From UBA1181 sp963654355 (GTDB lineage: Bacteria > Bacteroidota > Bacteroidia > Bacteroidales > Paludibacteraceae): DNA of 64,000 bases. Shown here in pieces: positions 43,066 through 51,756 of this stretch. The stretch covers positions 1 through 64,000 of the forward strand of contig CAVKBM010000003.1 of the NCBI GenBank assembly GCA_963654355.1, in the 5' to 3' direction. A program made the translations under genes and the position numbers. The notes under the pieces were generated by a model, which saw only the letters and a program-made list of their open reading frames with translations, made no database searches and was not told the origin of the DNA. Position 1 is the first letter of the stretch, and every line of letters starts with the position of its first letter.

Positions 43066-44802
43066 ATGAAACTAAAAAATAAATTTTTATCAGCTGTTGC
43101 GCTTTTACCAGTGGCATTGGGTGGTATGATGGTTTCTTGCGAAGACCACTGTAGCGGATGCAACGGTGACATCAACTGTGGTGATTATAAAATCACATCA
43201 GTCGCTTCTGCAGACTCTATCAATTCGGCTTTGGGACAGATGTATGCGCAGCAAACGGTTATCATCAAGGGTACTGGTCTCTCTACAACAAGAGAGGCCT
43301 ACTTGGTCGACTCTGTAGGAAACAGATACGCTGTCGAATTGAACCCAACTTTCGTTACAGATAACAATGTCATCATCACGATGAAGAGCGATGCCGACTT
43401 GATTTCTACTGAAAGTGTCGTTTTGGTTTCACAGGGTGGATGTACTGCTCAGTATGGTATTACTAAGCCTGTTGCTGCTCCTTCTATCAAGATGTTCTAT
43501 TGTGAGTTTGTGCCAGACGGAGGTACGCTTCGTATTGCAGGTTCTGCTTTCTTGGAGGACTTGGAGAAAAATGATACGTTGAAGGTATGGTTTGAGGAGA
43601 TTGACGAAACGACAGGAAACCCTAATGGTTCAAGAACTTACGTTGCTCGCGACCAGTTCACTGTTGCTCACGACCAGTCAGAGTTGTTGATTACTGTTCC
43701 TGCTGGATTGCCTAATTCAACGAAGGTGGGTGTTGAAAACTCTCATGGACTTTCTTACTCATCAATGAGATTCCGTGATTCAAGAAATATTTGGTTGGAT
43801 TTTGATTCAGATACAACTCACGCAGGAAACGAGAGTGGAGCTACTTTGGCATACGATAAAATGGATAATCCTACGGGTGTTCCTACATGGAGGACAACCG
43901 ATGCATTGTCAGACAAGGAATATTCAGATATCTTGAATGCGATTGGAGGTTCTTTCCCTGAAAGTTGTAACAATGATGTTGTTGAGACTGAAACTGGCAA
44001 TTCTCATAAAAACTTGTATGGTGTATTAGCAATTTCTGATGGTAATGGAAATTTCAAGAAGAGTGGATATATTTATTATGCACCTTATTCTATGGAACGT
44101 CCTGAAGTAAATCTTTTGGGTCAATTCACTAATGAAAATATTGATAATTTGGTCTTGAAGTTTGAAATTTATGTGCCATCTTCTTTGCCTTGGTATTCTG
44201 TTGCATATATTGTTTTCAGTGCATACGGAACTGATGCGACGGATGACAATGATCGCGTTCCTTATTTGGAAAAATATTATGGTTACGATGGTGACAATGA
44301 TGTTGAACCAGGACGTTTTTCACGTGACTTAACTTCAAATGTAAAATTGAAGTATGGAAAAAATAAGAAATCAGATGATGGCGAAACATTTGTTTGTAAT
44401 GCTGAATGTGGTACCCCAGGTGCGTGGTTCCATCCGGCTACCGCAGTTGTTGATGAGGAAAGTGGTAGTTTGGTATCAGCAAATTCATTCTCAACAGATG
44501 GTTGGATGACAGTTGCTATTCCTTTAACTTTTGGAGATGGAGGTAACTTTGCATACGCTGTCTCTGACTACGGTTTCTTGACTCAGTACAAGATGGCTAA
44601 GCACTGTGGTCCGTTGAATAAAACAGATTTCTGTAACTTCTATATTGAAGTTGAAGAGCCAGGAAATATGCAGAAGAAAGCAGGTTTGGGTAACTTAATG
44701 TTCCTTGCTGTTGATAATTTCCGTATCGTTCCAGAGGACAACGGTGGTGTTCGCTTCTCTAAGAATGACGGTCCGACTGCAACTTCTAAATATCCTTACT
44801 AA
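43066..44802 (+). CDS. Surface glycan-binding-like lipoprotein of the Sus-type operon
   Basis: A 578-residue predicted lipoprotein with lipobox VSC near residue 26. An unusually cysteine-rich N-terminus (Cys at about 26, 30, 33 and 38) precedes two IPT/TIG-like Ig folds (about 45-250) and a larger C-terminal beta domain with many aromatic residues. The position after susD and the layout fit surface glycan-binding proteins (SGBP-B type), which hold polysaccharide for the SusCD complex. No catalytic motif is seen. The glycan cannot be predicted. A terminator follows, so the operon has only three genes. Confidence 0.78.
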   Translation: MKLKNKFLSAVALLPVALGGMMVSCEDHCSGCNGDINCGDYKITSVASADSINSALGQMYAQQTVIIKGTGLSTTREAYLVDSVGNRYAVELNPTFVTDNNVIITMKSDADLISTESVVLVSQGGCTAQYGITKPVAAPSIKMFYCEFVPDGGTLRIAGSAFLEDLEKNDTLKVWFEEIDETTGNPNGSRTYVARDQFTVAHDQSELLITVPAGLPNSTKVGVENSHGLSYSSMRFRDSRNIWLDFDSDTTHAGNESGATLAYDKMDNPTGVPTWRTTDALSDKEYSDILNAIGGSFPESCNNDVVETETGNSHKNLYGVLAISDGNGNFKKSGYIYYAPYSMERPEVNLLGQFTNENIDNLVLKFEIYVPSSLPWYSVAYIVFSAYGTDATDDNDRVPYLEKYYGYDGDNDVEPGRFSRDLTSNVKLKYGKNKKSDDGETFVCNAECGTPGAWFHPATAVVDEESGSLVSANSFSTDGWMTVAIPLTFGDGGNFAYAVSDYGFLTQYKMAKHCGPLNKTDFCNFYIEVEEPGNMQKKAGLGNLMFLAVDNFRIVPEDNGGVRFSKNDGPTATSKYPY

Positions 44803-44823
44803 TATTTAGAGTTTAGATAAATC

Positions 44824-44857
44824 AGGAGGAATGGCTTCGGCTGTTCCTCCTTTTTTG
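44824..44857 (+). terminator. Terminator of the SusC/SusD operon
   Basis: AGGAGGAA at 44824-44831 pairs with TTCCTCCT at 44844-44851 and a T run follows. A CTTCGG element lies in the loop. Confidence 0.85.
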
Positions 44858-44888
44858 TTAAAAAGTTGTTGCCAACTAAATTTTTGAT

Positions 44889-44919
44889 TTTGATGACAAG
44901 AAAATTTTGTCTATATTTG
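44889..44919 (+). promoter_or_regulatory. Promoter of tRNA-Leu
   Basis: TTTG at 44889-44892, a 19-base spacer and TATATTTG at 44912-44919, 11 bases before the tRNA. One of the best promoter matches in the window. Confidence 0.8.
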
Positions 44920-44930
44920 CAAAGTCTTAA

Positions 44931-45012
44931 GCGGATGTGGCGAAACTGGTAGACGCGCCAGACTTAGGATCTGGTGCCGCGAGGCTTGTGGGTTCGAGTC
45001 CCGTCATCCGCA
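44931..45012 (+). tRNA. tRNA-Leu (TAG)
   Basis: An 82-nt class II tRNA. Acceptor GCGGATG pairs with CATCCGC, the anticodon stem CCAGA/TCTGG encloses CTTAGGA with anticodon TAG, a long variable arm (TGCCGCGAGGCTT) is present, and the T arm TTCGAGT loop is normal. The discriminator is A and no CCA is encoded. Confidence 0.96.
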
Positions 45013-45021
45013 CAAGGTTGG

Positions 45022-45050
45022 AAAGGAGAGGCTTCGGTTCTCTCCTTTTT
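45022..45050 (+). terminator. Terminator of tRNA-Leu
   Basis: AAAGGAGAG at 45022-45030 pairs with CTCTCCTTT at 45040-45048, then T residues. The loop contains CTTCGG. Confidence 0.85.
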
Positions 45051-45117
45051 CGTTCTTTTTTTTGTAACTTTACACCTGTGTTGTATTTGAATATAGAAAA
45101 TTAATCTCCCCGATAGT

Positions 45118-47781
45118 ATGTCAGACGAATTTGATGAAAAAGATGATGAAGAGTTGGAAGATAGCTCTTTAGACGAGACTTTAGAGGATGGCGATTTAGG
45201 TGATTCTAAATATCCGATTTCCATTGATAATGATGTTACACATCTGCCGGGTATGATTCAAAAATGGTATTTGGATTATGCGTCTGCTGTAATCTTAGAG
45301 CGTGCTGTCCCTCATATAGAAGATGGATTAAAGCCTGTCCAGCGTCGTATTCTTCATACTATGAAGTTGATTGATGATGGTCGTTACGACAAGGTGGCAA
45401 ATATTATTGGTCAGACAATGCAGTTTCATCCTCATGGAGATGCTTCCATCGGTGGTGCTTTAGTTACTTTAGGTCAGAAAAATCTGCTGATTGATGCACA
45501 AGGAAACTGGGGAAATATCTTGACGGGAGATCAGGCAGCAGCAGCTCGTTATATTGAGGCCCGACTTTCAAAATTTGCGTTAGATGTTCTTTATAGTCCG
45601 AAAATCACGGAGTGGATGTCTTCGTATGATGGGAGAAAGAAAGAGCCTGTTACGTTGCCTGTGAAGTTTCCTCTTCTTTTGGCACAAGGTGTTGAAGGTA
45701 TAGCGGTCGGTTTGTCTTCGAAAATATTGCCTCATAATTTCAATGAAATCATAGATGCCGCAATAGCCTATTTGAATGGAGAAGATTTCGAGCTTTATCC
45801 CGACTTTCAGACGGGTGCTTTAATGGACGTTTCTCGTTACAACGACGGAGAAAGAGGTGGTCGGTTGCGTATTCGTTCAAAAATATCCAAATTAGATAAT
45901 AAAACACTGATTATTTCGGATGTTCCATACGGAGTAACGACTGATTCGTTAATGGAGACGATTGTATCTGCGAATGATAAGGGAAAAATTAGTATTAAGA
46001 AAGTAGAGGACAACACATCTGCGAAGGCTGAGTTGATTGTTCATTTAGCTCCGAACACTTCTTCCGATAAGACAATTGATGCGCTTTATGCCTTCACTGA
46101 TTGTGAGGTGAGTGTGTCGCCCAACTGTTGCGTCATCTTCAATGACAAGCCGTTGTTCACCAATGTGCATTTCATCTTGAAATATTCTGTGGATCGAACG
46201 AAGGATATTTTGGGAAAGGAACTCAATGTGCGTCGTGGTGAACTGTCGGAGCAACTTCATTTCTGCTCATTAGAGAAAATCTTCATTGAAGAGAGAATTT
46301 ATAAGGACAAGCAATTTGAGGAGAGTAAGAATGTAGATGCTGCGTTACAACATATTGACAATCGTTTGACACCCTACAAGGAGATGTTCATTCGTGAGGT
46401 AACGCGCGATGACTTGCTTCGTCTGTTAGAAATCAAAATGGCTAGAATCTTGAAATTCAATTCAGATAAAGCGGAAGAACAGATTGTCGCACTTAAAAAG
46501 CAGATTGAGGATATTGATTATAATTTGGCACATTTGGTTGCCTACACCATTGATTGGTATCGTACGTTGAAAGAGAAATACGGCTCTATGTACCCTCGTC
46601 TGACAGAGATTCGCTCCTTTGAGACTATACAGACGACGAAAGTGGTGGAGGCCAATGAAAAACTTTATGTGGATTGGGTGGAAGGCTTTGTCGGCACAGG
46701 TTTGAAAAAAGACGAGTATGTATGTAATTGCTCTGATATTGATGATATTATTGTTATCCATAAGGATGGAAAATATCAAATTTCAAAGGTGACAGAGAAG
46801 AAATATTACGGAAAAGACTTGCTGTATGTCAATGTGTTCAAAAAGAATGATAAACGAACGGTGTACAATGTTTGTTATCGTGATGGAAAAATCGGCGGAA
46901 CATACATCAAACGTTTCGCCATCACAGGCGTAACACGTGATAAAGAGTATGATATAACACAAGGAACACCAGGGTCGAAGATACTTTATTTCTCCGCTAA
47001 TCAAAACGCAGAAGCGGAGGTGATTAAAGTTACGCTGAAACCAAAATTACGGTTGAAAGTTCCGATATTTGAAAGAGACTTTGGTGATATTGCTATCAAG
47101 GGGCGTCAGTCAATGGGTAATATTCTATCAAGAAATGAAGTTCTGAAGATTACACTAAAACACAAAGGTTCTTCAACTTTGGGAGGACGTTCGGTATGGT
47201 TCGATCGAGATGTCTTGCGACTCAATTATGATGGAAGAGGTGAGTTGTTGGGTGAGTTTCAAACAGAAGATAGAATATTGGTAATTACGAAGAAGGGAGA
47301 GTATTATCTTTCAGGATTTGACGACACTGTCCACTTTGAGGAGGACGTTATGATTGTAGAGAAATTTGATCCGAATAAAGTTTGGACAGCCGCACTCTAT
47401 GATGCTAATGAGGGCTATAAATATATTAAACGCTTTCTTCTTGAAGTTACTAATAAAAAAGTTAATTTTGTCAGTGATAATCCTAAATCCGTTCTGTTGT
47501 TGTTGACAGATACGGTTTATCCTCGCATACAATTGACATTTGGCGGAGTAGATGCACATCGAGAGCCAATGGTTATTGATGTAGATTCGTTCATCGGAGT
47601 TAAAGGGCTAAAGGCAAAGGGAAAGCGTTTGCATACTTGGAATATTGAAAAAATTGAAGAGTTGAAGCCTACGCGACAGCCAGAACCAAAGACTGTTGAA
47701 GAGAATGAAAATAAGGAGGATGAAAATGAAGAAAATGATTCGACAGAACCCGATGAGAATGGACAAATGTCTTTGTTTTAA
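45118..47781 (+). CDS. parC: DNA topoisomerase IV subunit A (ParC/GyrA family)
   Basis: An 887-residue type IIA topoisomerase subunit that cuts and rejoins DNA to decatenate daughter chromosomes. After an acidic N-terminal extension of about 35 residues come LKPVQRRILHTM, the QFHPHGDASIGGALVTLGQ segment and the active-site Tyr near 145 in AARYIEARL. The C-terminal part is a beta-pinwheel-like region but lacks a clear GyrA box (QRRGGKG), which favours ParC over GyrA. The tail is very rich in Glu, Asp and Asn. A TonB-C gene follows after 12 bases. Confidence 0.9.
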   Translation: MSDEFDEKDDEELEDSSLDETLEDGDLGDSKYPISIDNDVTHLPGMIQKWYLDYASAVILERAVPHIEDGLKPVQRRILHTMKLIDDGRYDKVANIIGQTMQFHPHGDASIGGALVTLGQKNLLIDAQGNWGNILTGDQAAAARYIEARLSKFALDVLYSPKITEWMSSYDGRKKEPVTLPVKFPLLLAQGVEGIAVGLSSKILPHNFNEIIDAAIAYLNGEDFELYPDFQTGALMDVSRYNDGERGGRLRIRSKISKLDNKTLIISDVPYGVTTDSLMETIVSANDKGKISIKKVEDNTSAKAELIVHLAPNTSSDKTIDALYAFTDCEVSVSPNCCVIFNDKPLFTNVHFILKYSVDRTKDILGKELNVRRGELSEQLHFCSLEKIFIEERIYKDKQFEESKNVDAALQHIDNRLTPYKEMFIREVTRDDLLRLLEIKMARILKFNSDKAEEQIVALKKQIEDIDYNLAHLVAYTIDWYRTLKEKYGSMYPRLTEIRSFETIQTTKVVEANEKLYVDWVEGFVGTGLKKDEYVCNCSDIDDIIVIHKDGKYQISKVTEKKYYGKDLLYVNVFKKNDKRTVYNVCYRDGKIGGTYIKRFAITGVTRDKEYDITQGTPGSKILYFSANQNAEAEVIKVTLKPKLRLKVPIFERDFGDIAIKGRQSMGNILSRNEVLKITLKHKGSSTLGGRSVWFDRDVLRLNYDGRGELLGEFQTEDRILVITKKGEYYLSGFDDTVHFEEDVMIVEKFDPNKVWTAALYDANEGYKYIKRFLLEVTNKKVNFVSDNPKSVLLLLTDTVYPRIQLTFGGVDAHREPMVIDVDSFIGVKGLKAKGKRLHTWNIEKIEELKPTRQPEPKTVEENENKEDENEENDSTEPDENGQMSLF

Positions 47782-47793
47782 GTCGGATAAGAA

Positions 47794-48486
47794 ATGTGTA
47801 GAATGAATAATTCTCATTTGTTGAATAGTCCGTTGAGGTGTGTCTTGCGATTCCTTCGTAAGTCTGTTTTGGTATTGTCCTTTCTTATATCAACTGTCTT
47901 GTTAAAAGCACAGGATTACACGGAGTTTGAAGAACTATATCCTAATTGCCAGGACAATTACGAATCAAAAATATACGGAGGTACGTATGGAAGCTGGCCT
48001 TCAGCTTTAAATCTTCCTGTTTTCCCTCATGGAGGTGATATTGAGTTGACACGATATGTGAGGAATAACATTGAATATCCGCATGTCGTTGAGTCGTATG
48101 AACGCACGGAGGATGGAAAAGATAGCGTAGAGGTGTTGTCGAAGGGCATTGTGGCGGTTCAGGTTGTGATTGATCGTTGCGGAAAACCGTCTCGTGTCGA
48201 AATCATTCAATCTGTCAATGATGCGTATGATGAGGAAGCACTTCGGGTCGCAAGGGGTCTGCCGACATTCAAGCCTGGTGATCTATATGGGGAGCGTGTG
48301 AAAGTGGCGTTGATTATACCATTCTATTTTACTCGTACGAAAATGCCACCTCCACCAGAGAGCGAGTATGGCGACTTTTGGGGTGATGGAGACAGCGTAG
48401 ATTGGAGTGAGACAGAGGAAGATGACAGTAGCACGAAGAGTAGTGGTGGAAAATATGATAACGTACAATGGGACGATAGTTGGTAA
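47794..48486 (+). CDS. Secreted TonB C-terminal domain protein
   Basis: A 230-residue exported protein. The hydrophobic segment VLVLSFLISTVLLKAQ (about 27-42) looks like a signal peptide ending AQ-D. The TonB C-terminal fold lies at about 105-175, with VAVQVVIDRCGKPSRVEII, YDEEALRVARGLPTFKPG and VKVALIIPFYF. The long proline-rich linker of true TonB is absent, and the last 45 residues are rich in Asp, Ser and Trp. It may be a periplasmic TonB-like adaptor rather than the energiser. An ATG at 47803 is an alternative start. Confidence 0.78.
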   Translation: MCRMNNSHLLNSPLRCVLRFLRKSVLVLSFLISTVLLKAQDYTEFEELYPNCQDNYESKIYGGTYGSWPSALNLPVFPHGGDIELTRYVRNNIEYPHVVESYERTEDGKDSVEVLSKGIVAVQVVIDRCGKPSRVEIIQSVNDAYDEEALRVARGLPTFKPGDLYGERVKVALIIPFYFTRTKMPPPPESEYGDFWGDGDSVDWSETEEDDSSTKSSGGKYDNVQWDDSW

Positions 48487-48498
48487 TTGAAAATAGAA

Positions 48499-49014
48499 AT
48501 GACATCACCAAAAAGAATATTTTTAGTTGGATATATGGGGTGTGGAAAAACCCATACAGGAAAGCGTCTGTCTCGTAAATACAAAGTTGATTTTATTGAT
48601 TTGGATGCTTTTATTGAGCAAAGATTCTTCAAAACAATTTCCAAAATTTTTGAAGAAAAAGGAGAGTCGGAGTTTCGTAGAATTGAGAAAAATATGTTAG
48701 AAGAGGTCTCTCAGTTTGAAAATGTTATCATTTCAACGGGAGGTGGAACAGCATGTTTTTTTGACAATATGGAGAAGATGAATGAGATGGGGGAGACAGT
48801 CTATTTGCAGGCGTCACCACAGGAACTGTTCGACTATCTGAAAAATGCACGCCAAAACCGCCCCCTTTTAAGAGACAAGACGGATGACGAACTTCTGCGG
48901 TTTATTACAGACGCACTAAAAGAACGTGAGCCTTTCTATTTGAAGGCAAAACACGTCGTCGGAGCGGCAGACGAGTCGGATGTGTTGTTTGACCAACTAT
49001 TAGCAGATAAATAA
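48499..49014 (+). CDS. aroK: Shikimate kinase
   Basis: A 171-residue kinase that phosphorylates shikimate with ATP in aromatic amino acid synthesis. Walker A GYMGCGKTHTGKRLS starts near residue 11, the shikimate-binding DLDAFIE is near 36, FRRIEKNML near 61, and the STGGGTA motif near 80. The lid region NRPLLR is present. The start is the ATG at 48499; a TTG four codons upstream is not needed. It lies between the TonB-C gene and guaA with short gaps. Confidence 0.93.
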   Translation: MTSPKRIFLVGYMGCGKTHTGKRLSRKYKVDFIDLDAFIEQRFFKTISKIFEEKGESEFRRIEKNMLEEVSQFENVIISTGGGTACFFDNMEKMNEMGETVYLQASPQELFDYLKNARQNRPLLRDKTDDELLRFITDALKEREPFYLKAKHVVGAADESDVLFDQLLADK

Positions 49015-49036
49015 CAGAAAACGAGAATAAAAACTC

Positions 49037-50833
49037 ATGCAAGAGAAAATTATTGTATTGGATTTTGGCGGACAGTATGCGCATCTGATAGCGAATCGTG
49101 TTCGTCGTTTGGGAGTCTTCACTGAGATAGTTTCGCCAACGGCTTCTGTTGAAGAATTTAATGGAGCGAAAGGTATCATTTACAGTGGCGGACCTTCAAG
49201 TGTGTATGCGGAAGATGCGCCCGAATATAATCCCGAAATTCTAAATATTCAGGTTCCTAAATTAGGAATTTGCTATGGACATCAATTGATGGCTTCTCAG
49301 TTAGGGGGTGTTGTCAAGCCTGGAAAAGTCAAGGAGTATGGTATAGCAGATTTGATTCTAAAAGAGCCTCGGCATCCATTGTTGAAAGACATACCTGTCT
49401 CTTCGCCTATGTGGATGAGTCATGGCGACCAAGTGGAGAAACTTCCTGAAGGCTATAAGATTATCGCCTCAACAAAAGATTGCGAGATTGCAGCCGTCGC
49501 TAACGACAGTAGGAAGATCTATGGTATCCAATTCCACCCAGAGGTTACACATAGTAAATATGGAATGAAAATTTTGGATAATTTCATTTCAATCTGTGGT
49601 TGCGAGCGTACTTGGAACATGAAAAGTTATATGCCTCTGATATCTGAGAAAATCAAGAAGGAGGTCGGTTCTCGAAAAGTGTTCTTGTTGGTTTCTGGAG
49701 GAGTTGACAGTACTGTTGCTTTTGTGTTGCTGAATAGAGTTTTGGGAACAGACCGAGTTCTTGGCTTACACATCGATAATGGTATGATGCGTATGGATGA
49801 GTCGGCAAAGGTTATTGACTTCCTGAAGGCGGAGAATATGCAAAACCTACAGGTGGTGGATGCAACAGACACTTTTCTGAGTAAATTGAGAGGAGTTACT
49901 GCTCCTGAGGTGAAGAGAAAGTCTATCGGGGCAACTTTCTTGGAAGTGAAGGATGTTGAGATGAAAAAATTGAACCTTGACCCTAAGGAGTGGATGATTG
50001 CGCAAGGAACTATCTATCCTGACACTATTGAGAGTGGAGGAACAAAAAATGCCGATTTGATAAAAACTCATCATAATCGTGTGAAAGAGGTTATGGATCT
50101 GATGGAACAAGGACTCTTGCTTGAGCCATTAGCTGACCTTTACAAGGATGAGGTCCGTATGTTGGGAGAGGAGTTGGGTATCCCTCATAATTTGGTGTGG
50201 AGACATCCATTCCCTGGTCCTGGTTTGGGCGTTCGTTTGCTTTGTTCAGACGGTACGGGTGAGTTTGCTTCTAACAAAGACGTTGACGGTTTGGAGGCTT
50301 ACTTGAAAGAACATAATATTGAAGGGAAGGTGTTACCAGTCAAGAGTGTTGGAGTGCAAGGTGATGGAAGGACTTACGCACAACCATTCTTGTTGACAAC
50401 TCCAAATCTTACTTGGAAAGAGTGTGAGAAGTACAGCACGGAGTTGGTAAATCGTTTCAAAGTCATTAATCGCGTGATATGGCAGGTAGGTACTGTTTCA
50501 GACGCTATGCCAAAGTTGGTTGAACAATATGCGGAGAAGAGGCATTTTGACTCACTTCGTAAGTTTGACAACATTTGTACGGAGTTCTTGCAAGAAAATG
50601 ATTTGTATGAGAAAATTTGGCAAATGCCAGTCGTTCAGTTGCCATTACGTTTGGATGATAAACCATGCATAGTAATGCGTCCTGTGAACAGTTCTGAGGC
50701 TATGACGGCTAATTTTGCGGAGATAGATCGAAACTTGTTAATGGGATTGTGGGGAAGATTCGTAGCAGAGGGCGCTGGTTCTCTTTGGTATGACGTAACA
50801 CATAAACCTCCTGGAACAATTGAATGGGAGTAA
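49037..50833 (+). CDS. guaA: GMP synthase (glutamine-hydrolysing), long form
   Basis: A 598-residue enzyme converting XMP to GMP with ATP and glutamine. The amidotransferase domain (about 1-190) has Cys 79 in GICYGHQ and the His 167/Glu 169 pair in FHPEV. The ATP pyrophosphatase loop SGGVDST is at 220-226, and RHPFPGPGLGVR follows. Bacterial GuaA is usually 505-525 residues. Here the C-terminal dimerisation part is longer by about 70 residues after the KSVGVQGDGRTY motif, yet the normal end KPPGTIEWE is intact. The extended form recalls the larger eukaryotic enzymes. Confidence 0.96.
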   Translation: MQEKIIVLDFGGQYAHLIANRVRRLGVFTEIVSPTASVEEFNGAKGIIYSGGPSSVYAEDAPEYNPEILNIQVPKLGICYGHQLMASQLGGVVKPGKVKEYGIADLILKEPRHPLLKDIPVSSPMWMSHGDQVEKLPEGYKIIASTKDCEIAAVANDSRKIYGIQFHPEVTHSKYGMKILDNFISICGCERTWNMKSYMPLISEKIKKEVGSRKVFLLVSGGVDSTVAFVLLNRVLGTDRVLGLHIDNGMMRMDESAKVIDFLKAENMQNLQVVDATDTFLSKLRGVTAPEVKRKSIGATFLEVKDVEMKKLNLDPKEWMIAQGTIYPDTIESGGTKNADLIKTHHNRVKEVMDLMEQGLLLEPLADLYKDEVRMLGEELGIPHNLVWRHPFPGPGLGVRLLCSDGTGEFASNKDVDGLEAYLKEHNIEGKVLPVKSVGVQGDGRTYAQPFLLTTPNLTWKECEKYSTELVNRFKVINRVIWQVGTVSDAMPKLVEQYAEKRHFDSLRKFDNICTEFLQENDLYEKIWQMPVVQLPLRLDDKPCIVMRPVNSSEAMTANFAEIDRNLLMGLWGRFVAEGAGSLWYDVTHKPPGTIEWE

Positions 50834-50863
50834 AGCAATGATAACATTGAGATAAATAAGAAA

Positions 50864-50900
50864 ATAGGTTGAATCAAACAGGTTCAACCTATCTCTTTTT
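50864..50900 (+). terminator. Intrinsic terminator of guaA
   Basis: ATAGGTTGAA at 50864-50873 pairs perfectly with TTCAACCTAT at 50883-50892 around a 9-base loop, then CTCTTTTT. It lies 31 bases after the stop. Confidence 0.85.
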
Positions 50901-50942
50901 GGGGTTGATGTAAAACAGGAGAAAAACAAAAAACACAGGTTA

Positions 50943-51359
50943 TTATCGCTTATTGAATATGAAACTCAATCCTTGCTTTTCGTATTGCGAAAATTTGTGG
51001 TCCGAACTGATAAGAGGAATCTTGTCTGAAATCGCTTGCGCTATGATTAGCCGGTCAAACGGGTCTTTGTGGTCTCCGTATAAAGGAAGATGCGATAATG
51101 CATTCAGATGCTTTGTTGTAGTATGTGCAATGAAAATTTCGTTGTCTTTTAACCATTGAATCACCTCCGTCGCAACAACATTCTTTTGCTCCATTTTTCC
51201 AATCTGAAATAGATTGATAAGTTCATGAACACATACTGAACTAGTATAGAATGTGTTTTCATAAGAAGAGAACAATCTATAAACATCTGAAGATATTTCT
51301 TTCTTCCCAATTCCTGTTATCAGAAAAACAAGAATGTTGGTGTCTAAATAAAACCTCAT
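50943..51359 (-). CDS. PIN-domain toxin, VapC-like
   Basis: A 138-residue PIN-fold ribonuclease candidate. The acidic metal ligands are in place: Asp 6 in YLDTNIL, Glu 46 in VHELINL, Asp 99 and Asp 102 in HKDPFDRLIIAQA and Asp 120 in ISSDHKF. VapC toxins cut tRNA or rRNA when their antitoxin is lost. The start overlaps the stop of the small upstream gene (ATGA at 51356-51359), the usual toxin-antitoxin layout. Toxin activity is inferred from fold and context. Confidence 0.85.
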   Translation of the reverse strand: MRFYLDTNILVFLITGIGKKEISSDVYRLFSSYENTFYTSSVCVHELINLFQIGKMEQKNVVATEVIQWLKDNEIFIAHTTTKHLNALSHLPLYGDHKDPFDRLIIAQAISDKIPLISSDHKFSQYEKQGLSFIFNKR

Positions 51360-51517
51360 TTTAGAACAGCTCTCATATCAACAATCCTTGCGAACCCTTC
51401 TCTTCCTTCTTCAGATATTAGCCATTCTCCAATCTTGCTCAGCTTCTTTCCTTTCTTCTTTTCCTCCATCAGGTATTCACGCATTGTCATGCTACTTTCT
51501 TTTTCTTTCTTACTCAT
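51356..51517 (-). CDS. Small putative antitoxin paired with the PIN-domain toxin
   Basis: A 53-residue basic protein translated from the ATG at 51517 to the TGA at 51356-51358, which overlaps the toxin start. It reads MSKKEKESSMTMREYLMEEK, then a Lys-rich stretch, LSKIGEWLISEEGREG and RIVDMRAVLK. It is predicted helical, with no VapB-type beta strand (AbrB, RHH or Phd) I can recognise. Position and size argue for the antitoxin. The family is unknown to me. A TAAATTTG -7 element lies upstream on the minus strand at 51548-51555. Confidence 0.65.
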   Translation of the reverse strand: MSKKEKESSMTMREYLMEEKKKGKKLSKIGEWLISEEGREGFARIVDMRAVLK

Positions 51518-51602
51518 GTTAATCTCGTTTTGTTAAACAATCAGGTGCAAATTTATAAAATCCTCTAAAAAGAAAGAGATAGAAAATAAATTCTATCTCC
51601 TG

Positions 51603-51676
51603 TAGCGGGGACGAGAATTGAACTCGTGACCTCCGGGTTATGAATCCGACGCTCTAACCAACTGAGCTACCCCGCC
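51603..51676 (-). tRNA. tRNA-Met (CAT)
   Basis: A 74-nt tRNA on the minus strand. Acceptor GGCGGGG pairs with CCCCGCT (first pair G-U), the D arm is GCTC-AGTTGGTTA-GAGC, the anticodon loop is TTCATAA with anticodon CAT, and the T arm is ACGAG-TTCAATT-CTCGT. The initiator feature of three G-C pairs in the anticodon stem is absent, so this is an elongator. A lysidine-modified tRNA-Ile with the same anticodon cannot be fully excluded. Confidence 0.92.
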
Positions 51677-51713
51677 ATACTTTTATGTAGCAATTCATTT
51701 CTGAATCGCGGTG

Positions 51714-51745
51714 CAAAGATATGCAATCAATATGTAACAACCAAA
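51714..51745 (-). promoter_or_regulatory. Promoter of tRNA-Met
   Basis: On the minus strand: TTTG (complement of 51742-51745), a 20-base spacer and TATCTTTG (complement of 51714-51721), 37 bases upstream of the tRNA. A full consensus match. Confidence 0.75.
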
Positions 51746-51756
51746 TTTCGGGGGAC

